From positions 1 to 10,424 of the forward strand of contig JASHWO010000210.1 in the NCBI GenBank assembly GCA_030044045.1: a stretch of 10,424 bases of DNA, read 5' to 3'. The position numbers were made by a program, and so were the translations under genes. Below the pieces are notes generated by a model, which made no database searches, was not told the DNA's origin, and saw nothing but the letters and a program-made list of their open reading frames with translations. Source of the DNA: Acidimicrobiales bacterium. Lineage in GTDB: Bacteria > Actinomycetota > Acidimicrobiia > Acidimicrobiales > RAAP-2. Each line of letters starts with the position of its first letter. Within the stretch, counting starts at the first letter, position 1. Below are positions 1 through 7,832 of this stretch, one piece after another.

Positions 1-1228
<1,228 letters not shown>

Positions 1229-1256
<28 letters not shown>

Positions 1257-2089
1257 GGGGCGGGCGGGCCTTCCAGGCCCCGCACCATCACTGGCCCTCT
1301 CGGGTGCAGGGTCAGCCCGGCGTCCACGGCGGTCCGTACCGCCCACTGCTGCCCGGCAGTCAGCCAGCCCACCTCGAACGCCCCAGGCGCTCGGGCCATC
1401 GCGGCTTGGAGCACGCGCCCGGCCGCCGCCGGATCCAAGCCGGCGAGGACGATGATACGGTCCTCCCGGGCCACGGCGTAGGCCCGGTCCTTATCCAGTA
1501 GCAGCACGACTCCCTCGTCGCCGAGCAGGTGCACCAGGTCGGTCGTCCGGGCGCTGCCCCGCACCGCCCGGTCGATCTTCTCGGCCGTGCCCAGGTCTTC
1601 GAGGCTTCCTTCCCTGACCTCTTCCGGCCAGGCCACCGGCTGCCGGACCGTCCCGCGGGCGTCGAGGGACGGGTGGGCGTCGAACCCGGCAGCCGCGTAC
1701 AGGCGGATGGCGCGAGGATCGTGAGAAGCCTGGATGGTCCCAGGGAGGCCGGCCCCGTGGACCAGGGCCCGGTCCAGCAACCGCCGGCCAAGGCCCGACC
1801 CCTGGACCGACGGGTCCACCCCCAGCAGGGAGAGGACCCAGTACGACTCCCGCACGAACGACTGGGCCAGGCCTGCCACCCGCCCGTCCCGGGTGGCCAC
1901 CCAGGACCCGCCCGGGTCGGTGGTCCGCAGGTGGCGGATGCGCCTGGCGATCCGAGCCCGGTCGGCCGGGCCGGGCCGGCGGCCGGGGAGGTGGAGCCGG
2001 GCCCGGAGCTCGCCGATGGCCGCTACCCAGGCGTCGACGGCGCCGTCGACGTCGCCCGCCTCGAGCGGCCGGATCCCGACGGGCGCCAT
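1229..2089 (-). CDS. two-domain GNAT-family N-acetyltransferase
   Basis: Protein of 286 residues starting at the ATG at 2089 (MAPVGIRPLEAGDVDGAV). An AGGA (+ strand TCCT, 2097-2100) lies 7 nt upstream. The frame is open further upstream, but that part runs through the divergent promoter region and looks unlike protein. Residues about 5-155 are a GNAT domain. The acetyl-CoA pyrophosphate loop is VDPSVQGSGLGRRLLDRAL (91-109), and the usual C-terminal YAAAGF is at 131-136. Residues about 165-272 look like a second, degenerate GNAT domain ending in AGLTLHPRGPVMVRG, without a clear QxxGxG loop. Tandem GNAT proteins with one dead domain are common in actinobacteria. The acyl acceptor cannot be read from the sequence. 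The gene converges on leuA and diverges from the antitoxin gene at 2165. Confidence 0.85.
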
Positions 2090-2121
2090 GGCCCGATCCT
2101 GCCACGGCCCGGATCCCGACG
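2071..2121. repeat. 11-bp direct repeat flanking the acetyltransferase start
   Basis: GGATCCCGACG occurs at 2071-2081 and again at 2111-2121, exactly 40 bp apart. One copy is inside the first codons of the acetyltransferase; the other lies just upstream of the antitoxin promoter. It could be a pair of operator half-sites or chance in G+C-rich DNA. Confidence 0.35.
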
Positions 2122-2126
2122 ACCCC

Positions 2127-2154
2127 TTGACCGGGCGCTCACGGGGGGTAGTAT
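2127..2154 (+). promoter_or_regulatory. sigma-70-like promoter of the antitoxin-toxin pair
   Basis: TTGACC (2127-2132) and TAGTAT (2149-2154) are separated by 16 bp, a near-consensus -35 and an actinobacterial TAnnnT -10. Transcription would begin around 2160-2162, only a few bases before the ATG at 2165, giving an almost leaderless message. The in-frame ATG at 2153 lies inside the -10 box and so would not be on the transcript. Confidence 0.6.
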
Positions 2155-2164
2155 GAGGAACGGT

Positions 2165-2404
2165 ATGACGTCCCAGCCGAAGGGGAAGATCGCCGTGAGC
2201 CTGTCGCAGAAGATGATCGACGATCTCCACCGGGCAGTGGACGAGGGGCGGGCGCCCAGCGTCAGCGCGCTGGTGGCGGAGGCAGTGGAGCAGAAGCTGG
2301 CGGACGACGACTTCGAGGCGCTGCTGGCCGAGATGCTGGAGGAGACCGGGGGCCCACCGACCCCCGAGGAGACTGCCGAGATGCAAGCCCTGCTCGGTTT
2401 CTGA
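2165..2404 (+). CDS. ribbon-helix-helix antitoxin, VapB-like
   Basis: 79 residues. I chose the ATG at 2165 over the in-frame ATG at 2153 because the latter overlaps the -10 box. Residues about 8-46 (GKIAVSLSQKMIDDLHRAV, then APSVSALVAEAVEQKL) have the strand-helix-helix pattern of a MetJ/Arc-type DNA-binding domain: a beta strand, an amphipathic helix, then a Ser-containing turn and a second helix. The acidic tail (DDDFEALLAEMLEETGG, about 47-63, and on to LLGF) is the sort of segment that wraps and inhibits a partner toxin. The PIN-domain gene follows after 13 nt. In such modules the antitoxin usually represses its own promoter together with the toxin; the promoter here directly abuts the start. 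Assignment to the antitoxin role rests on fold pattern and context. Confidence 0.8.
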   Translation: MTSQPKGKIAVSLSQKMIDDLHRAVDEGRAPSVSALVAEAVEQKLADDDFEALLAEMLEETGGPPTPEETAEMQALLGF

Positions 2405-2417
2405 CCCGGCCGCGCTG

Positions 2418-2828
2418 ATGCCCCGGCCGCATCTCCGTCGTGACCAGGTGCAGCCCGGCCTGGTGCTGGACGCCGGTGGGCTGATCGCCTACGAGCGGGG
2501 CAGGCGGCGGGCCATGCTGGCCATCGAGCATGCGAAGGCGGCGGGCGGGACGATGGTGGTCCCCGTCGGGGTGCTGGCCCAGGTGTGGCGGGACGGGAAG
2601 TTCCAGGCCCGGCTGGCCAGGCTGCTGAAGTACGACCGGTGCCAGGTCGAGCCCCTGGACGACCGGGGCGCCCGGGAGGCCGGCCAGCTCCTCGGGATGA
2701 CCGGCACCACCGACGTGGTGGACGCCACCGTGGTGCGCTGCGCCCGACGCCGGGGCTTCCCGGTGCTCACGTCGGACCCGGGCGACCTCCGGCGCCTCGA
2801 CCGGACGGTCCGGCTCGTGCCGGTCTGA
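2418..2828 (+). CDS. PIN-domain ribonuclease toxin, VapC-like
   Basis: 136 residues from the ATG at 2418, 13 nt after the antitoxin stop. No Shine-Dalgarno is evident. A GTG at 2448 (QPGLVLDAGG follows) is an alternative start that would place the first strand nearer the N-terminus, as is usual for VapC. The PIN fold is recognisable: first Asp in LVLDAGGLIAYERG (D18), a middle acidic pair in TTDVVDATVV (D99, D102), and the last in LTSDPGD (D120, D123). The position that is often Glu in VapC (the xAEx of the second helix) reads VLAQVW (Q55). VapC toxins cleave RNA, often tRNA or rRNA, in the cytosol when the antitoxin is degraded; the target cannot be predicted here. Translation is probably coupled to the antitoxin gene. 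Confidence 0.82.
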   Translation: MPRPHLRRDQVQPGLVLDAGGLIAYERGRRRAMLAIEHAKAAGGTMVVPVGVLAQVWRDGKFQARLARLLKYDRCQVEPLDDRGAREAGQLLGMTGTTDVVDATVVRCARRRGFPVLTSDPGDLRRLDRTVRLVPV

Positions 2829-2849
2829 TCGGGCTCGCCGCGAGCCTGG

Positions 2850-2885
2850 ACCGGTGCCGGCCTACCGGGCCGCGACGGCACCGGT
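2850..2885. terminator. long dyad in a convergent gap, possible bidirectional terminator
   Basis: ACCGGTGCCG (2850-2859) and CGGCACCGGT (2876-2885) are perfect 10-bp complements around a 16-nt loop that can itself form a short GGCC/GGCC stem. The dyad lies between the toxin stop (2828) and the leuD stop (2968), which converge. There is no T-tract on either side, so termination is inferred from position and stem strength only. Confidence 0.4.
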
Positions 2886-2936
2886 GCAGGCACGCCGTCA
2901 CCGGTGCAGGCACGCCGTCACCGGTGTGGGCGCACC
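2879..2936. repeat. 20-bp tandem repeat, 2 perfect copies plus a degenerate third
   Basis: The unit CACCGGTGCAGGCACGCCGT occurs at 2879-2898 and 2899-2918. A third, diverged copy (CACCGGTGTGGGCGC...) runs to about 2936. It is noncoding and sits between convergent genes. Its start overlaps the right arm of the dyad at 2850-2885. Confidence 0.8.
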
Positions 2937-2967
2937 GGGGCGGCCGGCCCGCCAGGGCCGGTCCGGG

Positions 2968-3573
2968 TCAGGCGGGGGTGGGCGAGGAGCGGGGGAGCCA
3001 AGCCGGCCGGCGGGCCTCGTAGGCGGTGATGTCCGCCTCGTGGCGCAGCGAGAGGCCGATGTCGTCCCAGCCGTTCAGCAGCCGCTCCCGGGTGAACTCG
3101 TCCAGCGGGAAGGTGCCCTCGATGCCGGCGGCCGGCGCCTCCACCGTGCCCCGGGCCACGTCGACGGTCAGCTCCAGCGACGGGTCGGCGGCCACCGCGT
3201 CCAGCAGCGCCCGGGCGACCGCCTCGCTCACCTGGACCGGGACCAGCCCCTGCTTGGTGCAGTTGTTCCGGAAGATGTCGCCGAACCGGGAGGAGACCAC
3301 CGCCTCGAAGCCGTAGTCCATCAGGGCCCACACCGCGTGCTCCCGGGAGGACCCGGTGCCGAAGTTGGGCCCAGCCACCAGGATGGTGGCCCCGGCGTGC
3401 TCCGGGTGGTTCAGCACGAAGTCGCGGTCGTCCCGCCACTCGGCGAAGAGCCCGGCGCCGAAGCCGGTGCGCTCCACCCGCTTCAGCCAGTCCGAGGGGA
3501 TGATCTGGTCGGTGTCCACGTCGGACCGGTCGAGCGGCACCGCCCGGCCGGTGAGCACGGTGACGGGGGTCAT
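2968..3573 (-). CDS. leuD: 3-isopropylmalate dehydratase small subunit
   Basis: 201 residues, the usual length for LeuD. With LeuC it isomerises 2- to 3-isopropylmalate; in organisms with CimA the same complex also handles citramalate. The swivel-domain signatures are [13 protein letters not shown] (about 20-32, the substrate-recognition loop), [13 protein letters not shown] (68-80) and [14 protein letters not shown] (97-110). The ATG at 3573 forms ATGA with the leuC stop, so translation is coupled to leuC. The C-terminal tail ([15 protein letters not shown]) is slightly extended and Pro-rich. Confidence 0.97.
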   Translation of the reverse strand: MTPVTVLTGRAVPLDRSDVDTDQIIPSDWLKRVERTGFGAGLFAEWRDDRDFVLNHPEHAGATILVAGPNFGTGSSREHAVWALMDYGFEAVVSSRFGDIFRNNCTKQGLVPVQVSEAVARALLDAVAADPSLELTVDVARGTVEAPAAGIEGTFPLDEFTRERLLNGWDDIGLSLRHEADITAYEARRPAWLPRSSPTPA

Positions 3574-5057
3574 CGGTCGAGATCCTGCGGGCTGGCGAAG
3601 TGGCCGGCCACCGCGGTGGCCGCGGCCACTGCCGGCGACACCAGGTGCGTCCGGCCCCCCCGGCCCTGGCGTCCCTCGAAGTTCCGGTTCGAGGTGGAGG
3701 CGCAGCGCTCGCCGGGGGTCAGCTTGTCCGGGTTCATGGCCAGGCACATCGAGCAGCCGGGCTCCCGCCACTCGAACCCTGCCGCCACGAAGACCTTGTC
3801 CAGCCCCTCGGCCTCGGCCTGGGCCTTGACCCGGTGCGAGCCCGGGACGACCAGCGCCCGCAGCCCGCGCCGGACGTGCCGGCCGTCGAGCACGGCGGCA
3901 GCGGCCCGCAGGTCCTCGATCCGGGAGTTGGTGCAGGAGCCGATGAACACCGTGTCCACCGCCACCTGGCGAAGCGGCGTGCCGGCGGCCAGGCCCATGT
4001 AGGCCAGGGCCCGGGCGGCCGCCTCCCGCTCGCTGGCCTCGGTGAAGGCGTCCGGGTCGGGCACCGAGCCGTCGATGGGCGCCACCTGGGACGGGTTGGT
4101 CCCCCAGCTCACGTGGGGGACCAGGGCGGCGGCGTCCAGCTCGATCTCCTTGTCGAAGGCGGCGCCGAGGTCGGTGGGCAGGGTCGACCAGTAGGCGACC
4201 GCCTCCTCCCAGGCTGTGCTGCCGGGGGTGTGGGGGCCGCCCGGGGCGTGGGGCCGTCCCTCCAGGTAGGCGACGGTGGTCTCGTCCGGGGCCACCATCC
4301 CGGCCCGGGCCCCGCCCTCGATGCTCATGTTGCAGAGCGTCATCCGGCCCTCCATGGAGAGCGAGCGGACGGCCGAGCCCCGGTACTCGATCACGTGGCC
4401 CATCCCGCCCCCGGTGCCGATGCGGCCGATCACGGCCAGCGCCACGTCCTTGGCCGTGACCCCGGCCGGCAGCTCACCCTCCACAGTGACCGCCATGGTG
4501 GCCGGCCGCTGCTGGGGGAGAGTCTGGGTGGCCAGCACGTGCTCCACCTCGCTGGTGCCGATGCCGAAGGCCAACGCCCCGAAGGCGCCGTGGGTGGAGG
4601 TGTGGCTGTCGCCGCAGACGATGGTCATGCCGGGCTGGGTCAGCCCCAGCTCGGGGCCGATGACGTGGACGATCCCCTGGTTCGGGTGGCCCATGGGGTA
4701 GCAGGCGATGCCGAACTCGGCGCAGTTGGCGCTCAGGACCTCGAGCTGCCGGGCCGAGACGGGGTCGGCCACCGGCTGGTCCACGTCGGTGGTCGGGACG
4801 TTGTGGTCGGCCGTAGCCACCGTGAGGTCCGGCCGGCGCACCGTCCGCCCGGCCAGGCGCAGCCCGTCGAAGGCCTGGGGGGAGGTGACCTCGTGGACCA
4901 GATGGAGGTCGACGAAGAGGAGGTCCGGCTCGCCCTCGGCCCGGTGGACCACGTGGGCGTCCCAGACCTTGTCCACCAGGGTGCGCGGGGCGCCGGCCCG
5001 CCCGGCCCCGGCCACCGCCCGCCCGGCCCCGGCCCCGGCCCCGGCCCCGACGGTCAC
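3570..5057 (-). CDS. leuC: 3-isopropylmalate dehydratase large subunit (aconitase family)
   Basis: 495 residues, carrying the [4Fe-4S] cluster of the isopropylmalate isomerase. The cluster ligands are C375 (in FIGSCTNSR), C435 and C438 (GCSMC); their 60- and 3-residue spacing matches E. coli LeuC. Other signatures are [18 protein letters not shown] and [28 protein letters not shown]. The start is the GTG at 5057, which overlaps the greA stop as GTGA. It gives an N-terminal extension of about 22 residues relative to E. coli, made of Gly-Ala dipeptides encoded by a hexanucleotide repeat. No in-frame ATG/GTG lies closer to the conserved [12 protein letters not shown] at a convincing position, so the extension is probably translated. 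It overlaps leuD by 4 nt at its 3' end. Confidence 0.97.
   Translation of the reverse strand: MTVGAGAGAGAGRAVAGAGRAGAPRTLVDKVWDAHVVHRAEGEPDLLFVDLHLVHEVTSPQAFDGLRLAGRTVRRPDLTVATADHNVPTTDVDQPVADPVSARQLEVLSANCAEFGIACYPMGHPNQGIVHVIGPELGLTQPGMTIVCGDSHTSTHGAFGALAFGIGTSEVEHVLATQTLPQQRPATMAVTVEGELPAGVTAKDVALAVIGRIGTGGGMGHVIEYRGSAVRSLSMEGRMTLCNMSIEGGARAGMVAPDETTVAYLEGRPHAPGGPHTPGSTAWEEAVAYWSTLPTDLGAAFDKEIELDAAALVPHVSWGTNPSQVAPIDGSVPDPDAFTEASEREAAARALAYMGLAAGTPLRQVAVDTVFIGSCTNSRIEDLRAAAAVLDGRHVRRGLRALVVPGSHRVKAQAEAEGLDKVFVAAGFEWREPGCSMCLAMNPDKLTPGERCASTSNRNFEGRQGRGGRTHLVSPAVAAATAVAGHFASPQDLDR
5025..5048. repeat. hexanucleotide repeat at the leuC N-terminus
   Basis: GGCCCC is repeated four times in a row (5025-5030, 5031-5036, 5037-5042, 5043-5048). 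In the leuC frame it encodes alternating Gly-Ala right after the start codon. Related, broken units continue down to about 4990 ([15 protein letters not shown]). Unit-number changes would alter the protein by two residues without shifting frame. Confidence 0.85.
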
Positions 5058-5554
5058 GCCCCCACCTTCACGATGGCCACCCGGAGGGTGCCGCCGGGGG
5101 CCTCGTACTCCACCGTGTCGCCGGCGGCGTGGCCGATGAGGGCCCGGCCCAGCGGGGCGCTGGGCGACACCACCGGCATGTCACCCCGCCGCTCCTCGAT
5201 CGAGCCGACGAAGAAGTCCTGGGTGTCGTCCTCGTCGTCGCCCTCGTAGCGCAGGGTGACCACCACCCCGTGGTCGACCGTGCCGTCGCCGCCGCCGGTC
5301 GTCTCCACCACCTGGGCCGTCTTGAGCAGGGCCTGGAGCTGGCGGATGCGGGACTCCATCTTCCCCTGGCTGTCCTTGGCCGCGTGGTAGTCGCCGTTCT
5401 CCGACAGGTCGCCGAGGGCCCGCGCCGCCTCGATGGCCTGGGCGATCTCCACCCGCCCCCGGGTGGTCAGATCCTCCAGCTCCGCCTGCAGGCGGTCGTA
5501 GGTCTCCCGGGTGAGCCGGGTGGGGGCGGCCGAGTTGCTCGATGCGTCGGTCAC
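5054..5554 (-). CDS. greA: transcription elongation factor GreA
   Basis: 166 residues from the GTG at 5554. GreA enters the RNA polymerase secondary channel and stimulates cleavage of backtracked RNA. Residues about 16-84 form the antiparallel coiled coil. Its tip has [14 protein letters not shown], with the acidic D49 and E52 that coordinate the catalytic Mg2+. The C-terminal FKBP-like domain (about 92-166) includes [26 protein letters not shown]. The open frame extends 23 codons upstream, but that part is not GreA-like and crosses the divergent promoters; a TAGCCT -10 only 7 nt upstream of the GTG suggests a leaderless message. Its stop overlaps the leuC GTG by 4 nt, so this general transcription factor is the first gene of a leucine operon. 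Confidence 0.96.
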   Translation of the reverse strand: MTDASSNSAAPTRLTRETYDRLQAELEDLTTRGRVEIAQAIEAARALGDLSENGDYHAAKDSQGKMESRIRQLQALLKTAQVVETTGGGDGTVDHGVVVTLRYEGDDEDDTQDFFVGSIEERRGDMPVVSPSAPLGRALIGHAAGDTVEYEAPGGTLRVAIVKVGA

Positions 5555-5561
5555 ACGTACG

Positions 5562-5590
5562 AGGCTACCGGCTGGCAGGGACGGTTGACG
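5562..5590 (-). promoter_or_regulatory. putative greA-leuC-leuD promoter
   Basis: On the minus strand TAGCCT (5567-5562) fits TAnnnT, with 7 nt to the greA GTG, so the transcript could begin at or next to the start codon. The -35 position 17 bp upstream is CGTCAA (5590-5585), a weak match. That same hexamer is TTGACG on the other strand, so the divergent promoters may share their -35 base pairs. Confidence 0.4.
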
Positions 5591-5613
5591 GCGGGCCGGC
5601 GGTACGGGAGACT
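5585..5613 (+). promoter_or_regulatory. putative leuB-ilvE-cimA promoter
   Basis: TTGACG (5585-5590) matches the -35 consensus in five of six positions. GAGACT (5608-5613), 17 bp further, is a weaker -10. Transcription would begin near 5620, a few bases before the leader-peptide ATG at 5623. Confidence 0.45.
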
Positions 5614-5622
5614 GTGGCTCCA

Positions 5623-5661
5623 ATGACCAGCACCACCAGCCCCGTAGCGATTATTCCGTAG
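5623..5661 (+). CDS. leader peptide of a branched-chain amino acid attenuator
   Basis: A 12-codon frame, MTSTTSPVAIIP, ends in TAG at 5659. It carries Val-Ala-Ile-Ile just before the stop and three Thr earlier. Both Ile codons are ATT, whereas every Ile codon I read in leuB and ilvE is ATC; the Val codon is GTA, also rare here. Slow decoding when charged Ile- or Val-tRNA is short would stall a ribosome right at the 5' arm of the following hairpin (5661-5684), ahead of the terminator at 5691-5715. A GGAG at 5607-5610 is 12 nt upstream of the ATG, rather far, but the transcript may be nearly leaderless. The peptide itself probably has no function; the act of translating it is the sensor. Confidence 0.65.
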   Translation: MTSTTSPVAIIP

Positions 5662-5684
5662 GCGCGCACCGACCGGTGCGTGCC
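5661..5684 (+). promoter_or_regulatory. attenuator hairpin 1 (pause/anti-antiterminator)
   Basis: GGCGCGCACC (5661-5670), loop GACC, GGTGCGTGCC (5675-5684): 10 bp with one G-U pair. Its 5' arm begins on the last base of the leader-peptide stop codon, so a ribosome at the Ile codons or at the stop would cover it. This is the expected place of a 1:2 stem in a trp-type attenuator. The alternative pairing of 5675-5682 with 5693-5700 is weak (G-U pairs and a mismatch), so the antiterminator form is not certain. Confidence 0.6.
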
Positions 5685-5690
5685 TCCTCG

Positions 5691-5720
5691 ACCGTCCACT
5701 CCGTGGGCGGTTTTTCATTT
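5691..5720 (+). terminator. rho-independent terminator in the leuB leader (attenuator)
   Basis: ACCGTCCAC (5691-5699), loop TCC, GTGGGCGGT (5703-5711) form a 9-bp stem with one U-G pair. It is followed by a T-tract (5711-5715 TTTTT, then CATTT). T-tracts are otherwise very scarce in this G+C-rich window. No plus-strand gene ends upstream of it, because greA, leuC and leuD run the other way, so it can only act on the leuB transcript. Confidence 0.75.
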
Positions 5721-5735
5721 CCGGGGCACTGAACA

Positions 5736-5771
5736 GACCGACCGGGAGGCCGGGCACCGACCGACCGGGAG
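5736..5771. repeat. 13-bp direct repeat in the leuB leader
   Basis: GACCGACCGGGAG occurs at 5736-5748 and 5759-5771, 23 bp apart start to start, between the terminator and the leuB ribosome site. It could be a protein-binding site or part of a further RNA fold; nothing decides this. Confidence 0.5.
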
Positions 5772-5797
5772 ACCGAGCGCAGTAGGAGCACGACGCA

Positions 5798-6898
5798 GTG
5801 AGCACCAGCGAGACCAGCAGGGACAGCCACCGGGTGGCGGTCATCGGGGGCGACGGCATCGGCCCCGAGGTGCTGCGCGAGGCCCTGAAGGTGGCCGCCG
5901 CCGCCGGGGCTCGTCTCGACACCACCGACTACGACCTCGGTGCCGACCGGTACGTGCGCACCGGGGAGGTGCTGCCCGACCCGGTGCTGGACGAGCTGCG
6001 GGGGTTCGACGCCATCCTGCTCGGCGCGGTCGGCCCCCCGGTGGGCGACACCACGGTGCCGCCGGGGACCCTGGAGCGGGGCCTGTTGCTCCGCCTGCGC
6101 TTCGAGCTCGACCTCTACGTGAACCAGCGGCCCTTCCGCGGCGTGCCTGGCTCCATCGCCGAGGGGGCGGACTTCGTGGTGATCCGGGAGAACACCGAGG
6201 GGGCCTACGCCGGCGAGGGGGGCTTCCTGCGCAAGGGCACTCCCCACGAGGTGGCCACCCAGGGCTCGGTCAACACCCGGATGGGGGTCGAACGTTGCGT
6301 GCGCTACGCCTTCGACCTGGCCCACCGGCGGAAGGCCGGCAAGCTCACCCTGGTCCACAAGACCAACGTGCTCACCTTCGCCGGTGACCTCTGGCAGCGC
6401 ACGGTGGACGAGGTGGCGGCCGACTACCCCGACGTGGCCCGCGACTACAACCACGTCGACGCTGCCTGCATCTACTTGGTGGAGCAGCCGGCCCGTTACG
6501 ACGTGGTGGTCACCGACAACCTCTTCGGGGACATCCTCACCGACCTGGCTGGCGCGGTCAGCGGGGGGATCGGCTTCGCCGCCTCGGCGAACCTGAACCC
6601 GGCCCGGACCGGGCCCTCGCTCTTCGAGCCGGTGCACGGGGCGGCCCACGACATCGCCGGCCAGGGAGTGGCCAACCCACTGGCCGCCGTCCACTCGGCC
6701 GCTCTCATGCTCGACTTCCTGGGCGACGGGGACGCCGCCGCCCGCGTCCACAAGGCCATCGGCCGCTACGTCGACGACCGGTACCGGGACGGCGACCGGT
6801 CCGGCACCGGCACCGGCACCGGCACCGGCGCCCCGCCGGCCGGCAGCCCAGCCCTGTCCACCGCCGCCATCGGCGACGCCATCGCAGAAAGGCTCTAG
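5798..6898 (+). CDS. leuB: 3-isopropylmalate dehydrogenase
   Basis: 366 residues from the GTG at 5798, with AGGAG at 5784-5788 and 9 nt spacing. LeuB oxidatively decarboxylates 3-isopropylmalate with NAD+; the same enzyme type converts 3-methylmalate to 2-oxobutyrate in the citramalate route. Signatures are [13 protein letters not shown] at the N-terminus, the substrate arginines in [44 protein letters not shown], the metal-binding aspartates in [19 protein letters not shown], and [19 protein letters not shown] (NAD loop). Near the C-terminus a Gly-Thr repeat ([13 protein letters not shown]) replaces the usual short RTPDLGG-type linker before [15 protein letters not shown]. It heads the leuB-ilvE-cimA operon behind the attenuator; the next start is 4 nt after its stop. 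Confidence 0.96.
   Translation: MSTSETSRDSHRVAVIGGDGIGPEVLREALKVAAAAGARLDTTDYDLGADRYVRTGEVLPDPVLDELRGFDAILLGAVGPPVGDTTVPPGTLERGLLLRLRFELDLYVNQRPFRGVPGSIAEGADFVVIRENTEGAYAGEGGFLRKGTPHEVATQGSVNTRMGVERCVRYAFDLAHRRKAGKLTLVHKTNVLTFAGDLWQRTVDEVAADYPDVARDYNHVDAACIYLVEQPARYDVVVTDNLFGDILTDLAGAVSGGIGFAASANLNPARTGPSLFEPVHGAAHDIAGQGVANPLAAVHSAALMLDFLGDGDAAARVHKAIGRYVDDRYRDGDRSGTGTGTGTGAPPAGSPALSTAAIGDAIAERL
6803..6826. repeat. hexanucleotide repeat in the leuB C-terminal loop
   Basis: GGCACC is repeated four times (6803-6826), followed by a GGCGCC variant. It encodes Gly-Thr dipeptides in a loop before the last helix. It mirrors the GGCCCC repeat in leuC in unit length and copy number. Confidence 0.85.
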
Positions 6899-6902
6899 AC
6901 CC

Positions 6903-7832
6903 GTGCCCATCACCCCCACCGCCAAGATCTGGATGGACGGCGAGCTCGTCGACTGGGCCGACGCCCAGGTGCACGTCCTGACCCACACCATGCACTACGG
7001 GTCGGGCGTGTTCGAGGGCGTGCGGGCCTACCCGACCTCGCGTGGCCCGGCCATCTTCCGCCTGCGCGACCACGTGCGTCGGCTGTTCGCCTCAGCGGCC
7101 GTCTTCATGATCGACGTGCCCTTCACCGAGCAGGACATCGTGGAGGCCTGCCGCCAGGTGGTGCGGGTGAACGGCCTGACCGACGGCTGCTACCTGCGCC
7201 CCATCGTGTTCCTCGGCTACGGGGAGATGGGGCTGAACCCGCTGCCCTGCCCGGTGAACGTGGCCGTGGCCGCCTGGCCCTGGGGGACGTACCTGGGCGA
7301 CGAGGGCGTGGCCAACGGGGTGTCGGTCAAGATCAGCTCCTGGCGCCGCCACGACCCGAACGCCGTGCCCACGGCGGCCAAGGGCACCGGCATGTACGTG
7401 AACTCGTCCCTGGCCAAGGTAGAGGCGCTGAAGGCCGGCTACGACGAGGCCATCCTGCTCACTTCGGACGGACGGGTGAGCGAGTGCACCGGCGAGAACA
7501 TCTTCGTGGTGCGCGACGGGGTGCTGCTCACCCCCCCGACCTCCGACGCCGGGGCACTGGATGGCATCACCCAGGACACGGTGGAGACCATCGCCCGGGA
7601 CATGGGCCTCGAGGTCCGCCACGAGGCGCTCATCCGCACCGACCTCTACCTGGCCGACGAGGCCTTCCTGACCGGCACCGCCGCCGAGGTGGTCCCCATC
7701 CGCTCGGTGGATGACCGGCCGGTGGGCGTCGGCCAGCCGGGCCCCATCACCACCGAGATCCAGCAGACCTACTTCGCCCTGGTGCGGGGCGAGGTCGACC
7801 GGTACAAGGACTGGCTGGACCATGTCGAGTAG
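6903..7832 (+). CDS. ilvE: branched-chain amino acid aminotransferase
   Basis: 309 residues from the GTG at 6903, 4 nt after the leuB stop, with AAAGG about 11 nt upstream. This PLP enzyme of fold type IV carries out the last step to leucine, isoleucine and valine, using glutamate as amino donor. Signatures are HTMHYGSGVFEGVRAY (29-43), LRPIVFLGYGEMGLNP, the catalytic K160 in TAAKGTGMYVNSSLAK, SECTGENIF (193-201), GITQDTVETIA (phosphate-binding turn) and EAFLTGTAAEVVPI. Length and motifs are those of bacterial IlvE. The next gene starts inside its last codons (11-nt overlap), implying coupled translation. Confidence 0.96.
   Translation: MPITPTAKIWMDGELVDWADAQVHVLTHTMHYGSGVFEGVRAYPTSRGPAIFRLRDHVRRLFASAAVFMIDVPFTEQDIVEACRQVVRVNGLTDGCYLRPIVFLGYGEMGLNPLPCPVNVAVAAWPWGTYLGDEGVANGVSVKISSWRRHDPNAVPTAAKGTGMYVNSSLAKVEALKAGYDEAILLTSDGRVSECTGENIFVVRDGVLLTPPTSDAGALDGITQDTVETIARDMGLEVRHEALIRTDLYLADEAFLTGTAAEVVPIRSVDDRPVGVGQPGPITTEIQQTYFALVRGEVDRYKDWLDHVE

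Noticed and set aside
2090..2386. Upstream extension of the acetyltransferase frame
   Set aside because: It runs through the divergent promoter and antisense to the antitoxin gene. The GNAT fold begins at MAPVGIRPLE.
4195..4260. Possible further copy of the 74-bp repeat in leuC (Gly/Pro-rich [11 protein letters not shown])
   Set aside because: Only general G+C richness is shared; the GGAGGAG and hairpin A order is not found.
3600..5249. 549-codon plus-strand frame opposite leuC
   Set aside because: LeuC motifs on the minus strand are unambiguous; this frame is an antisense shadow.
5614..5797. T-box riboswitch for leuB
   Set aside because: I see no T-box consensus or stem I specifier arrangement. 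A translated leader peptide with Ile codons explains the region better.
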